Part shown: in pieces, positions 9,225 through 16,621 of the stretch | Numbering within the stretch: position 1 is the stretch's first letter | Layout: every line of letters starts with the position of its first letter | DNA from: an uncultured Capnocytophaga sp. | GTDB lineage: Bacteria; Bacteroidota; Bacteroidia; Flavobacteriales; Flavobacteriaceae | Direction: 5' to 3' | NCBI GenBank assembly: GCA_915070235.1 | Contig: CAJZFM010000004.1 | Span: 1-23,112 of the forward strand | DNA length: 23,112 bases | Translations under genes and position numbers: made by a program | Notes under the pieces: generated by a model | Databases searched by the model: none | Told to the model about the DNA's origin: nothing | Seen by the model: the letters and a program-made list of their open reading frames with translations, nothing else

Positions 9225-9233
9225 TGACTAATT

Positions 9234-9284
9234 AAAAAAGCAAGTTTTAAACTACAGTTAGGCAGTTTAAAACTTGCTTTTTTT
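9234..9284. terminator. Bidirectional terminator between the RND and PAP2 genes
   Basis: A stem of about 20 bp (from AAAAAAGCAAGTTTTAAACT) surrounds a 10-base loop and ends in a T-run on both strands. The two genes converge here. The minus-strand PAP2 stop codon at 9283-9285 lies at the hairpin edge, so the terminator for that operon begins immediately at its stop. Confidence 0.92.
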
Positions 9285-9855
9285 ATTTTACCTTTTTAAG
9301 TATCACTTTTTTATAAAACAGATACATGCCATAGCCAAAGAGAAGTCCTATACATAGGCCTGTAAGCACATCAAAGGGATAATGTACCCCTAAGTAGATA
9401 CGGCTATAAGAGACAATTGCCGCCCAGAGTAATAGCCATAACAGCAGTTTGGGGTAGCGAGGTTTCAGTACTTGGCCTAAGAACATAGCCAAGGCAAAGG
9501 TATTGGCCGCATGAGCAGAGAAATAACCGAATTGTCCTCCACAATGGGTAAATCGCAATTGCCCATTGATCAATGGATTATGACAGGGACGCAATCGGTG
9601 GAACTGTACCTTGAAGAGGTTGGAGAGCTGGTCAGTCAAGGCAATCATTACCCCTACACACAGCAATATACAGAGAAATCGCCTCAGTGAATACTGCCTA
9701 TAGCATGACCAGCATAACCATGCATAGAGGGGAATGGCTGTCCATTTGTTAGTTATCACCAGCCAAAATCCGTCCCATAGGGGCGTACCTAAGCCATTGA
9801 GAAAGAGGATCATCTCTTGGTCAAGGCTATTGAGGGTTTCTATAAAACTATTCAT
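9283..9855 (-). CDS. PAP2-family membrane phosphatase
   Basis: The product is 190 residues with about five membrane helices. All three phosphatase signature motifs are visible: K82-x6-R89-P90 (KVQFHRLRP), S113-A-H115 (YFSAHAAN) and SRIYLGVHYPFD with R152, H158 and D162. The second motif has SAH in place of the textbook SGH, a variant I recall as common in Bacteroidota. These enzymes dephosphorylate lipid phosphates such as undecaprenyl diphosphate, phosphatidate or lipid A on the periplasmic side of the inner membrane; which of these is the substrate is not clear. The start overlaps the end of the upstream small acidic gene by 8 bases, indicating translational coupling. It is the last gene of the minus-strand operon. 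Confidence 0.92.
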   Translation of the reverse strand: MNSFIETLNSLDQEMILFLNGLGTPLWDGFWLVITNKWTAIPLYAWLCWSCYRQYSLRRFLCILLCVGVMIALTDQLSNLFKVQFHRLRPCHNPLINGQLRFTHCGGQFGYFSAHAANTFALAMFLGQVLKPRYPKLLLWLLLWAAIVSYSRIYLGVHYPFDVLTGLCIGLLFGYGMYLFYKKVILKKVK

Positions 9856-10075
9856 AACGACTTATTTCTCGGTCATAGAAAGCGGTAGCCTCTTGGATAA
9901 GTCCCTCGGCGGAGGCGGCTAACTCTTCTTCGTCCTCCTGGTCAAACTCCTCCAACCATTCGACCTCATCGTCGGCAAGGTTGAGGATAAAGCGAGGAAA
10001 TTCCGTATGAATGATGAAAATAGCGTCGGGATAATCGGTATTATCACCGAGCAAAAATTTAGGAAATGATGCCAT
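9848..10075 (-). CDS. Small acidic protein of unknown function
   Basis: The 75-residue product begins MASFPKFLLGDNTDYPDAIF and is strongly acidic in its second half (EEFDQEDEEELAA). It has no signal peptide or membrane segment and should be cytosolic. It lies 16 bases after the MATE gene and overlaps the PAP2 start by 8 bases, so it is translated as part of the operon. The protein-like composition, ATG start and coupling support a real gene. I recall similar small proteins beside PAP2 genes in flavobacteria but know of no function. Predicted form: two or three beta-strands followed by a helix. Confidence 0.8.
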   Translation of the reverse strand: MASFPKFLLGDNTDYPDAIFIIHTEFPRFILNLADDEVEWLEEFDQEDEEELAASAEGLIQEATAFYDREISRYE

Positions 10076-10091
10076 AATTAGTTTTTAGTTC

Positions 10092-11468
10092 TTAGTTTTC
10101 AGTTGGATGATTCTTTACAAGTCTGCCAGAGAGTAGCAGAAAGCGGGTGGTTTGTAGCAGTGCCGAAAAAGCTAATCCTATAAGGAGCCCTATCCAGATA
10201 CCTGTGGTCTTCAGTGGGGTGTGTAGCCCTAAGTAATAACAAATAGGGAAAGCTATGATCCAATAGGATATAAAAGAGAGTATCATAGGCACTTTGGCAT
10301 CTTGCAAGCCACGTAGTGCCCCCAGAGCAACTGTTTGGATTCCATCTACGATTTGGAAGAGGGCAGCGATGAGCAACAGATGTGCCGATTCCTCTATCAC
10401 TAAGCCTATATTGGTGGATGAGCTGAGCTTATCGGTGTCCAAGAATAGTTCAGGCAACTGGTAGCGCAATAGCCCCATGAGTCCGCCTAAGACGACTTGC
10501 GTCAGGAGGATAAAAAGAAATATAGAGATAGCCACACGGCGCAAAGAGACATAATCCTCCAAGCCCTTGTAGTTACCCACCCGTATCATGGCCACCACGC
10601 TCATACCGTTGGCAATCATAAAGGTTAGGGTGGCTATACTCAAGGCAATTTGGTTGGCAGCTTGATAGATTTCTCCCAACACACCGCTAAGCCAAGTGGC
10701 AGCGATAAATACACCTGCTTCAAAGACCACTTGAAGACCTGAGGGAACGCCTATATGGAGGAATTTTTTGATCATTGTGCCATCTATCTTGGGTATAAGT
10801 CCTATCATGTATTGGGTTAAGCGGGTATCTTTGTAGAGGATTAGCCAAAGCAGGATAGGCATCACCACACGGGAGGCCAAAGTACCTACAGCAGCTCCCA
10901 ATACGCCCATACGCGGACAACCCCAACTACCATAGATAAAGAGGTAGTTTAGAAAGATATTCAGCAGATTGGCCGCTATCGTTACATAGAGCGAATATTG
11001 AGTAATAGAAAAACCATCAGCAAATTGCTTGAGTGCTTGGAAGAACATCATAGGAATGATAGAGACAGCTACCAGATGTACATAAGGTACTGCCAAGGCG
11101 ATCACCTCTTCCTTCTGTTGGGTATAGCGCATCAGAGGTTCGGAAAGGAAAAGCCCTGCAAAGATAAGGATACCCAAGATCGTATGAGTGAGCAGGCCAT
11201 GGGTGAGTATGGATTTGGTCTGGGCTGTATCATTCTTCTTGACCGATTCGGCGGTAAGGGTGGTAATCACGGTGGAGAAACCGATACCAAAGGACATCAG
11301 TAGGAAGACATAGCTATTGCCCAAGGAGGCCGCAGCAAGCTCCAAGGTGCCTACCTTTCCTACCATGGCTGTATCAATCACTCCAACCAAGGTATGCCCC
11401 AGCATGGAGAGTATGATAGGAAGCGCTAAGCGGAGGTTATAGCCAAATTCGTTGATGTATTGTTTCAT
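10092..11468 (-). CDS. MATE-family multidrug/Na+ (or H+) antiporter
   Basis: The product is 458 residues with about 12 hydrophobic helices in two related halves, the MatE fold. The N-terminal GVIDTAMVGKVG is the family signature in helix 1, and GLSFSTVITTL-like and ALGALRGLQDAKVP segments match the loops of NorM-type transporters. It should export cationic compounds across the inner membrane using an ion gradient. The ATG overlaps the stop of the Ig-like lipoprotein gene by 4 bases (ATGA), which implies translational coupling. The C-terminal tail HPTEN and the stop fall in an ACTAAAA-type intergenic repeat. The substrate is unknown. Confidence 0.93.
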   Translation of the reverse strand: MKQYINEFGYNLRLALPIILSMLGHTLVGVIDTAMVGKVGTLELAAASLGNSYVFLLMSFGIGFSTVITTLTAESVKKNDTAQTKSILTHGLLTHTILGILIFAGLFLSEPLMRYTQQKEEVIALAVPYVHLVAVSIIPMMFFQALKQFADGFSITQYSLYVTIAANLLNIFLNYLFIYGSWGCPRMGVLGAAVGTLASRVVMPILLWLILYKDTRLTQYMIGLIPKIDGTMIKKFLHIGVPSGLQVVFEAGVFIAATWLSGVLGEIYQAANQIALSIATLTFMIANGMSVVAMIRVGNYKGLEDYVSLRRVAISIFLFILLTQVVLGGLMGLLRYQLPELFLDTDKLSSSTNIGLVIEESAHLLLIAALFQIVDGIQTVALGALRGLQDAKVPMILSFISYWIIAFPICYYLGLHTPLKTTGIWIGLLIGLAFSALLQTTRFLLLSGRLVKNHPTEN

Positions 11469-13159
11469 TTTTTCACTCGTTTTTCTTCTGTCTTAGTAGG
11501 TTTTTCTTCAGTAGTAGTGGTTTTTTCTTTAGTTGGTTTGGGTTTTTCTTCAGCTTGTTCTGCAAAGGAGATCTCTTGTTCTATCTCCCAGTTGGCACGC
11601 AGCTCTATCTCTTTGGCAAAGTAGCGCACAGGCTCAGCTTGTAGGTGCTTAAGGTAGTTGCCTGTATCCCATTTCTTGTTTCGGTTGCGATCCTCTATCA
11701 CTCGCAGGCGGTAGTTGCCCGCTTTGAGAAAAGGAAAGCTATAGGAAGGGCTGGCCTGTTCCACATATTGCTCATAGAGTACCTTCTTAGCCTCCTTATC
11801 AGTAAGTTCAATGATAAAAGGCAAAGGTACATTGTCCTTAAAGGTGAGTTTAAGGGAGCCAAAATCTTCTGCTTTCTTGGCTGTGAAGGAGTCCTGTAAG
11901 GTATCACTCTTCTGACCAAAGAAGTTTTCAAAGGCACTAAAAGCCTTGAACTGGTATTTTTCCCCTTCTTTTACCTTTACCTTGAGGGTGATTTGGGAGG
12001 TGTTGGGGGTGAAAATAGGTTCAAATCCCACTTCGGTACTATCCTTAGCAACCATTATCTTTATGGCTTCCTTATTGAAGGTGTGGATAGGAGTATTGGA
12101 AGAAAGCACAATCTCTTCTTCAGTGGGGGAGATACCCTTAAACTCAGGAGTGATTTTCCATTTTTCGGGTTTCATCTTACGCAGATTGACCTTGATGGTA
12201 TCAGTTTTATTACTCTTTACGATGATCTTGAGAGAATCCTCTACCTTGGGGTGATACCACAGCCATAGGGTGTCCTTGGCAGGCTCTTTTTCCATGACCC
12301 ATTTCCAATCGGCAGGCAGTGGAGAGAGGGGCTTTACTTGGATACTGTCCTTTTCTCCCTGATACCCTATGCTGATACGTTGCTCACCTGACTGGAAGGG
12401 GCGAGAGGTTTGTGTCTGGGGCACCTCCTTGAATAGGGAAAGGGTGTAAGTACTATCGGTAGGTATAGTAATCGGGGTTGGGTGGAAAGCTATCTTATCA
12501 CTCTTGGGATCAAAAAGATAGTTGTTGTCCTTGTCCTTCATCGCCACTAACCTATACTTGCCCGCCTTCAGGTGGGTAAGCTCAAAGGAGGTAAGGCTAT
12601 CCAAGGTGTTGATCACATAGATAGGTCGCTCCTTATACACTACCGAGTCGGAATACTTCTCTCCCATTTCGTAGAGCATCACATTGACAAAATTGTCCGC
12701 TTTGGGAAGGAGAGCGTCCTTGATACGTCCTTTAAGAGTCAGTGAATCAATGGTATTGCCGGTGGAAAAGGTATAGGTATAGAAGTTCAAGGGGTTACCT
12801 TCGTTGTTGTCCTGTATGCTCTTACCAAAGTTAAGGGTATAGGTGGTATTGGCTCTTAGGGTATCCAATATCTTGATATTGATATACTTGGAAGCATTTC
12901 CCGAAGGGGTAATCTCAGGGAAATAGGCCAACGGAGGGGAGACGATGAGCTGTTTGCGTATGTCCCTAAGGGTAACAAACTCATCAAAATAGATGCGAAT
13001 ACGGTTACCTGTGAAGTTCACCGATTCGTTGGGGGGTATGGTTTTCACTATCTTTGGAGGGGTCTTGTCCTGTTCGCCTCCCGTAGGAGAGCCTACACGA
13101 GCACAAGACACCCACAAGAGCAGCACGCCACCGAGCAGATAAAGATATGTTTTTTTCAT
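11465..13159 (-). CDS. Ig-like (SbsA/Big_5-type) domain lipoprotein
   Basis: The product is 564 residues with a lipoprotein signal peptide, Cys19 in LWVSC, followed by ARVGSPTGG. The first domain, TPPKIVKTIPPNESVNFTGNRIRIYFDEFV (about 32-62), is a bacterial Ig-like SbsA-type domain. Later parts hold prealbumin-like beta modules with the repeated LKAGKYRL(V/R) pattern near residues 195-202 and again in the C-terminal third, each followed by KDKDN(N) or EDRNRNKKWD. The protein ends in a Lys/Glu/Thr-rich tail (PKPTKEKTTTTEEKPTKTE), probably unstructured. The segment after Cys19 lacks the acidic export signal, suggesting a periplasm-facing lipoprotein. No enzyme motif is visible. The genes on both sides, aminotransferase and MATE, do not clarify its role. 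It starts 15 bases after the aminotransferase stop. Confidence 0.85.
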   Translation of the reverse strand: MKKTYLYLLGGVLLLWVSCARVGSPTGGEQDKTPPKIVKTIPPNESVNFTGNRIRIYFDEFVTLRDIRKQLIVSPPLAYFPEITPSGNASKYINIKILDTLRANTTYTLNFGKSIQDNNEGNPLNFYTYTFSTGNTIDSLTLKGRIKDALLPKADNFVNVMLYEMGEKYSDSVVYKERPIYVINTLDSLTSFELTHLKAGKYRLVAMKDKDNNYLFDPKSDKIAFHPTPITIPTDSTYTLSLFKEVPQTQTSRPFQSGEQRISIGYQGEKDSIQVKPLSPLPADWKWVMEKEPAKDTLWLWYHPKVEDSLKIIVKSNKTDTIKVNLRKMKPEKWKITPEFKGISPTEEEIVLSSNTPIHTFNKEAIKIMVAKDSTEVGFEPIFTPNTSQITLKVKVKEGEKYQFKAFSAFENFFGQKSDTLQDSFTAKKAEDFGSLKLTFKDNVPLPFIIELTDKEAKKVLYEQYVEQASPSYSFPFLKAGNYRLRVIEDRNRNKKWDTGNYLKHLQAEPVRYFAKEIELRANWEIEQEISFAEQAEEKPKPTKEKTTTTEEKPTKTEEKRVKK

Positions 13160-13174
13160 AATAGTTTGTCCTAT

Positions 13175-14017
13175 TTATCCCAAGTGTACAGCGGTATTGA
13201 GTTTGCCCAATAGCTGGGTAGCTACTGTATTGGCATATTCCTTTTTGCGGTATTTACTCACAGACTGTATGCCTTGTCGGGTGTTGGTCAGAAATAGCTC
13301 ATCGGCCTTCTGTAATTCAAAGGGTGAGACAGGGCGTTCCTCTATGGTGAAGCCATCGGCCTTTCCTATGGCCTCTATGAGTTTTTTACGGGTAATCCCG
13401 TTGGGTGCTCCTTCTGATAGGGGAGGGGTAACTACCTGATTGCCAAAAACTAAAAACAGGTTTCCGTCCAAGAAGCTCACCACATTCTTCTGTGTATTCA
13501 TCAGGATACAGTTCTGATAATCATTCTCTTGGGCAAATACGCTTCCGATGATCTTAAGCAATTGGTTGGTCGTTAGCAGCGTAGCGAGTAAGTCGGCTTG
13601 GGTGTAATAATCCTTGAATAGCTCCACTTCATAACCAATGCGCAGGTTTTGGTAGAAGGGAGTGGTGATTCCCTCTATATCCATGCAATAATTCACCTCG
13701 GCACTTTGGGGAGTATAGCCACCTCCTTCTCGGCGGGTAATGGTAGTACGCACCAGTACGGGCTTGGCCGAAAGGGCATTGGCCTGTATTGTTTTTTTGA
13801 TTTCAGCCTCTAAGAACTCCATGGTAAAGTTGGCTGGGATTTCCATACGTGCAATACGCATGGTAGCCATCAGGCGTAGGTAGTGTTCTTCCCAAAAAAA
13901 GAGACTACCCTCTACATATTTTACAATGTCAAAGACGCCATCTCCGTAGAGGAAACCGCGATTCTTAGCCGAAAGGGCAGGGGAAGTCTGTTGTATTTCT
14001 CCGTTATAGTTGATCAT
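13175..14017 (-). CDS. Class IV PLP-dependent aminotransferase / lyase family protein
   Basis: The product is 280 residues, the usual length for fold-type IV enzymes (branched-chain or D-amino-acid transaminases and aminodeoxychorismate lyase). The N-terminal GFLYGDGVFD (21-30) is the family start motif. Lys155 in TTNQLLKIIGSVFA is the probable Schiff-base lysine, and TPPLSEGAPNGITR is the phosphate-binding segment. The conserved Glu before the NIF/NLF motif, which contacts the PLP ring nitrogen, is absent: the segment reads VVSFLDGNLFLV with Ser in its place. Activity and substrate are therefore uncertain; PabC-like lyase, IlvE-like or D-amino-acid aminotransferase are all possible. It lies 52 bases after kdsC and has its own probable promoter. 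Confidence 0.85.
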   Translation of the reverse strand: MINYNGEIQQTSPALSAKNRGFLYGDGVFDIVKYVEGSLFFWEEHYLRLMATMRIARMEIPANFTMEFLEAEIKKTIQANALSAKPVLVRTTITRREGGGYTPQSAEVNYCMDIEGITTPFYQNLRIGYEVELFKDYYTQADLLATLLTTNQLLKIIGSVFAQENDYQNCILMNTQKNVVSFLDGNLFLVFGNQVVTPPLSEGAPNGITRKKLIEAIGKADGFTIEERPVSPFELQKADELFLTNTRQGIQSVSKYRKKEYANTVATQLLGKLNTAVHLG

Positions 14018-14041
14018 TCGTTACAGTTACATTAAGGGGGG

Positions 14042-14049
14042 CAAAGTTA
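14042..14049 (-). promoter_or_regulatory. Possible internal promoter for the aminotransferase gene (-7 element)
   Basis: On the minus strand TAACTTTG followed by CCCCCC is a full match to the Bacteroidetes -7 box TAnnTTTG. It sits 25 to 32 bases upstream of the aminotransferase ATG. No convincing TTTG -33 box lies 19-21 bases further upstream, so only half of the promoter is supported. Confidence 0.5.
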
Positions 14050-14069
14050 CGGATTATTTTCGGGTTCTC

Positions 14070-14597
14070 CTATAGTCTTTGTGTAAGCTCGGTCAGCCAC
14101 TTGCCTTGTACCTTCATCACCTGTTCTATGACCTCTCTCACACAACCCTGTCCGCCGCCGAGGTGGGAGATATATCGGGCTACGGCCTTTACTTCCGCTA
14201 CAGCATCTTGCGGACAAGTAGGCAGGCCGACCACCTTCATCGGTGCTACATCGGGAATGTCGTCCCCCATATAGAGAATTTCCTCAGGGCGCAGGCCATA
14301 CTTATCCATATACTCTTTTAAGGGCTCTATCTTTAGGTGATTGGCCATATAGATGTCGGTAACGCCCAATTGCTCAAATCTTCGGCGGGTGCCTATGTTG
14401 TTCCCTCCAGTGATAATGGCAATGCGGTAGCCCTGATTAATAGCCTGCTTAATGGCATAACCATCTTTTACATTGAACGAGCGCAATAGGTCGCCATCGT
14501 TTTGCACCAAAACTTGGCACTGGGTAAGTACCCCGTCTATGTCAAAGATAAAAGTGGTGATGTCACCTAATAATTCCTTGTAATTTTTATTTTCCAT
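14070..14597 (-). CDS. kdsC: KdsC-type HAD phosphatase (3-deoxy-D-manno-octulosonate 8-phosphate phosphatase)
   Basis: The product is 175 residues, exactly the size of C0-type HAD phosphatases. The nucleophile motif FIFDIDGVLT gives Asp19 with acid/base Asp21. Motif II is IITGG (61-65), Lys89 in NHLKIEP is motif III, and MGDDIPD (110-116) is motif IV with the Mg-binding acids. The C-terminal GGGQGCVREVIE matches the KdsC tail that caps the neighbouring active site of the tetramer. The enzyme removes phosphate from Kdo-8-phosphate in the cytosol, a step towards the LPS inner core. A related sugar-phosphate phosphatase cannot be fully excluded. It overlaps the DUF2520 gene by 11 bases, so the two are translationally coupled. 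Confidence 0.88.
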   Translation of the reverse strand: MENKNYKELLGDITTFIFDIDGVLTQCQVLVQNDGDLLRSFNVKDGYAIKQAINQGYRIAIITGGNNIGTRRRFEQLGVTDIYMANHLKIEPLKEYMDKYGLRPEEILYMGDDIPDVAPMKVVGLPTCPQDAVAEVKAVARYISHLGGGQGCVREVIEQVMKVQGKWLTELTQRL

Positions 14598-15342
14598 AAG
14601 TTGTTAATATAGAAGTTGATATATCTCGGTAAATGTCTTTTTCTATGCCTTGTAGCAGGGCTAAATGTTTCTCTATCACAGTACGATCCCCCCTTTTGGC
14701 AGGGCCTGTTTGCCCTTCAAAGAAAGATAATTGTTGCCCCTTGAGGTAGGTTTCCTCCAGTAGCGGTTGCAACAGCTCAAAAGGAATCCTCTCACGAGCG
14801 CAGAGTTGCTGGCTGAGATACCATAGGTGGTTGGTAAAATTGTTTAGAAAAACAGCCGCCACATGTAGGTATTGTCGCTGCAAACTATCTATGGCATAGC
14901 ACTTGGGGGAAAACACCTTGGCCAAGCCCTCCAAAAGTGCATAATCAGCGACTTCTTCCGTCTCCAAACAGAAAGGAACCTTTGAGAAATCCACCGCTTG
15001 GGCTATGGAAAAAGACTGCAAGGGATAGAAGACGCCACGCCTTTGGTGGGCACTAAGCGCCTGCATGGGCACACTGCCTGAGGTATGTACCACCAAGCGC
15101 TCTTCGAAAGGGAGCTGCTCAGAGAGCGTGGCTATGGCATCGTCCTTGACTGAAAGGATATAAATATCAGCAGGGAACAAAGCCTCCAACTGGGTGGTTT
15201 TCTCTACCACAATTGCGTCAAAGGCAGTACTTAGTGGACTGCGATTGTATAGCTGTACGAGCTGGTATTGAGGGTTTTCTGTAAGTCGTTGGGCTAAGTG
15301 ATAGGCCACATTGCCCCCGCCCAAAAGGACTACTTTCTTCAT
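14587..15342 (-). CDS. Rossmann-fold/DUF2520 family protein (putative NAD(P)-binding)
   Basis: The product is 251 residues from the ATG at 15342. An in-frame TTG nine bases upstream is rejected because it would sit at or before the predicted transcription start. The N-terminus MKKVVLLGGGNVAYHLAQ has the GxGxxA nucleotide-binding turn (8-13) and a Rossmann fold follows, with HTSGSVPMQAL and FYPLQSFS in the positions typical of this family. The second domain, a DUF2520-type helical region, holds VAAVFLNNFTNHLWYL and LLQPLLEETYLKGQ. The fold resembles 6-phosphogluconate- or ProC-like dehydrogenases, but the reaction is unknown. It is the first gene of the minus operon and overlaps kdsC by 11 bases, a pairing I recall from other flavobacteria. 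Confidence 0.88.
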   Translation of the reverse strand: MKKVVLLGGGNVAYHLAQRLTENPQYQLVQLYNRSPLSTAFDAIVVEKTTQLEALFPADIYILSVKDDAIATLSEQLPFEERLVVHTSGSVPMQALSAHQRRGVFYPLQSFSIAQAVDFSKVPFCLETEEVADYALLEGLAKVFSPKCYAIDSLQRQYLHVAAVFLNNFTNHLWYLSQQLCARERIPFELLQPLLEETYLKGQQLSFFEGQTGPAKRGDRTVIEKHLALLQGIEKDIYRDISTSILTTYGK

Positions 15343-15359
15343 AGATAGCAAACAAATGC

Positions 15360-15390
15360 CAAAAGTACTATATTTTTATGACACCTCAAA
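15360..15390 (-). promoter_or_regulatory. Promoter of the minus-strand operon (perfect Bacteroidetes consensus)
   Basis: On the minus strand TTTG (15390-15387) is followed after 19 bases by TACTTTTG (15367-15360), an exact match to TTTG-N19-TAnnTTTG. Transcription would begin about 15353, leaving roughly a ten-base leader to the ATG at 15342. This decides the start codon in favour of that ATG. Confidence 0.85.
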
Positions 15391-15407
15391 AGATTTGTCT
15401 TATTTTT

Positions 15408-15439
15408 TTAGGTCAGCTCACAGAAAAACCGTACTTTTG
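15408..15439 (+). promoter_or_regulatory. Promoter of the small lipoprotein gene
   Basis: TTAG (15408-15411, one mismatch to TTTG) and TACTTTTG (15432-15439) are spaced by 20 bases, ahead of the ATG at 15457. This promoter diverges from the minus-strand one, with the -33 boxes about 18 bases apart, so the two may affect each other. Confidence 0.7.
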
Positions 15440-15456
15440 CACTTAAAATTACATTC

Positions 15457-15855
15457 ATGAGAAAACTCGTAGGCTTTGCCGCCCTTTTGGCACTCCTTAG
15501 TGCCTGTTCTAAAAAGCCGTCTCTTCAGGGAGATTGGCAAATCGCAAGTATCGCTGTAAATGATAAGACACAACCCTTGGACGATTGTACCAAGAAGACC
15601 TATCTTTCCTTTGGTAAGGATTCAGTTACGTATCACTACTTTGTTCCATTTGAGAATTGCAAAGAAAATGTCTCTGGCAGTCTTCCCTATACAACAACAT
15701 CCGATAGTCTCAAGATAACCAACAAACTCAAACGCATACAATCTAGTCACTACCAAATCAAGGGAGACACACTTACCATTACCGATGCTGCTCAGAACCA
15801 AGGGCAAAAAATTGTCTCTGTGGTAAAACTCACCAGAAAAACTAGTGACAAGTAA
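15457..15855 (+). CDS. Small lipocalin-like lipoprotein
   Basis: The product is 132 residues with a lipoprotein signal peptide, Cys17 in LLSAC. After SKKPSLQGDWQIASI the sequence is an eight-strand-like pattern ending GDTLTITDAAQNQGQKIVSVVKLTRK. The GxW motif near the start (GDWQI) and the strand spacing suggest the lipocalin-like family common in Bacteroidota. Two further cysteines (in DDCTKK and ENCKEN) could form a disulfide. The residues after Cys17 are SKKP, with no acidic export signal, so it probably faces the periplasm. Its ligand is unknown. It has its own promoter and is followed by a repeat-rich gap before the next gene. Confidence 0.75.
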   Translation: MRKLVGFAALLALLSACSKKPSLQGDWQIASIAVNDKTQPLDDCTKKTYLSFGKDSVTYHYFVPFENCKENVSGSLPYTTTSDSLKITNKLKRIQSSHYQIKGDTLTITDAAQNQGQKIVSVVKLTRKTSDK

Positions 15856-15860
15856 CAAAT

Positions 15861-15893
15861 GATTAGTCACTAATCGTTAGTCATTAGTCACTA
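15861..15893. repeat. Intergenic TTAGTCA repeat cluster with a dyad
   Basis: The segment contains ATTAGTCACTA twice (15862-15872 and 15883-15893) with a related GTTAGTCATTA between them. The 15861-15875 piece GATTAGTCACTAATC is a perfect 7-1-7 dyad. It could be an operator-like site or simply the short repeat family seen elsewhere between genes here. It lies before the secreted-protein gene. Confidence 0.55.
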
Positions 15894-15923
15894 TTTTGGT
15901 ATGATTTTTGCTTTTCTTAGGGT

Positions 15924-16586
15924 ATGAAAACGCTATTTCTTACCCTATTTCTATTAGCTGCGGCTTGTCTCTATGGCCAACCAGAGAAGTTTTCTTCAGG
16001 GTCACTCCTACTCACTCCTAAGAAAGAGGCTCCCCTACAGCCCAAAGGAGCAGAGCAGAAAAGTTCCGAAGTATCTTCTTGGCTCAAGAACTACCAAAAG
16101 CAAAACCCTACGCCCTCCTTTTCCTCAGAAGACAAGGGCGTGGATTTCACTGGTCAGTACCGCAAGCAATATGCCCAAAAGGAGATTACCCTGCCTAAGT
16201 ACCAAACTGACCTGAAACTGGAAAAGGAGCAAGACCTCTCTGCCCTTAGGGGTGATAAGTCCTATGGCGAGTTCAACAGCACTGCCGATGGGGTGGGTAT
16301 CTTTTGCCGCGACTATGCCGATGTAGATGGGGATATAGTGGATATATACCTCAATGATGAATTGGTGATAAGCAATGTATACTTACGTGGTGACTTCCAG
16401 CGCCTACATATTCCCCTAAAAGTAGGTTTTAACAAGATAGAAATTAAGGCACTCAATCAGGGACTCTATGGCCCCAACACAGCTGAGTTCCTCGTGATAG
16501 ATGACCAAAACCAAACTCTCGTCAGTGAGACATGGGCGCTGCTCACTGGCTACAAAGCCCGCTTTGTGATCGTAAAAGACAAATGA
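15924..16586 (+). CDS. Secreted protein of unknown function with a C-terminal beta-sandwich-like domain
   Basis: The product is 220 residues. The N-terminus MKTLFLTLFLLAAACLYGQ is a signal peptide, most likely type I with cleavage around GQ; Cys15 follows AAA and is a poor lipobox. A Ser/Pro/Lys-rich segment (about 20-75) is followed by a conserved-looking C-terminal part, GDIVDIYLNDELVISNVYLRGDF through NKIEIKALNQGLYGPNTAEFLVIDD (about 136-200). That part has the strand pattern of small ligand-binding beta-sandwich modules found in flavobacterial secreted proteins. No catalytic motif is visible. A weak GATTTTTG box precedes the ATG by 13 bases, but no matching -33 box is seen. It stands between the lipocalin-like and ACP phosphodiesterase genes. 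Confidence 0.75.
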   Translation: MKTLFLTLFLLAAACLYGQPEKFSSGSLLLTPKKEAPLQPKGAEQKSSEVSSWLKNYQKQNPTPSFSSEDKGVDFTGQYRKQYAQKEITLPKYQTDLKLEKEQDLSALRGDKSYGEFNSTADGVGIFCRDYADVDGDIVDIYLNDELVISNVYLRGDFQRLHIPLKVGFNKIEIKALNQGLYGPNTAEFLVIDDQNQTLVSETWALLTGYKARFVIVKDK

Positions 16587-16589
16587 TAA

Positions 16590-16615
16590 TGGTTAATGCC
16601 AGCAATGATTAACCA
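16590..16615 (+). promoter_or_regulatory. Inverted repeat before the ACP phosphodiesterase start
   Basis: TGGTTAAT (16590-16597) and ATTAACCA (16608-16615) form an 8-bp stem with a 10-base loop, ending six bases before the chosen ATG at 16622. The hairpin could hinder ribosome access or be an operator, or could be another form of the intergenic repeats. No function is proven. Confidence 0.35.
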
Positions 16616-16621
16616 GTGAAA

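Noticed and set aside
15343..15351. TTG start for the DUF2520 protein
   Set aside because: The Rossmann motif begins at the ATG at 15342, and the promoter at 15360-15390 would put the transcription start at or after the TTG.
15903..15910. GATTTTTG box as a promoter for the secreted-protein gene
   Set aside because: It lacks the first T of TAnnTTTG and has no TTTG box at the required distance, so I do not claim it.
16616..16621. GTG start for the ACP phosphodiesterase
   Set aside because: It adds only two residues; the family begins MNFLAH at the ATG at 16622.
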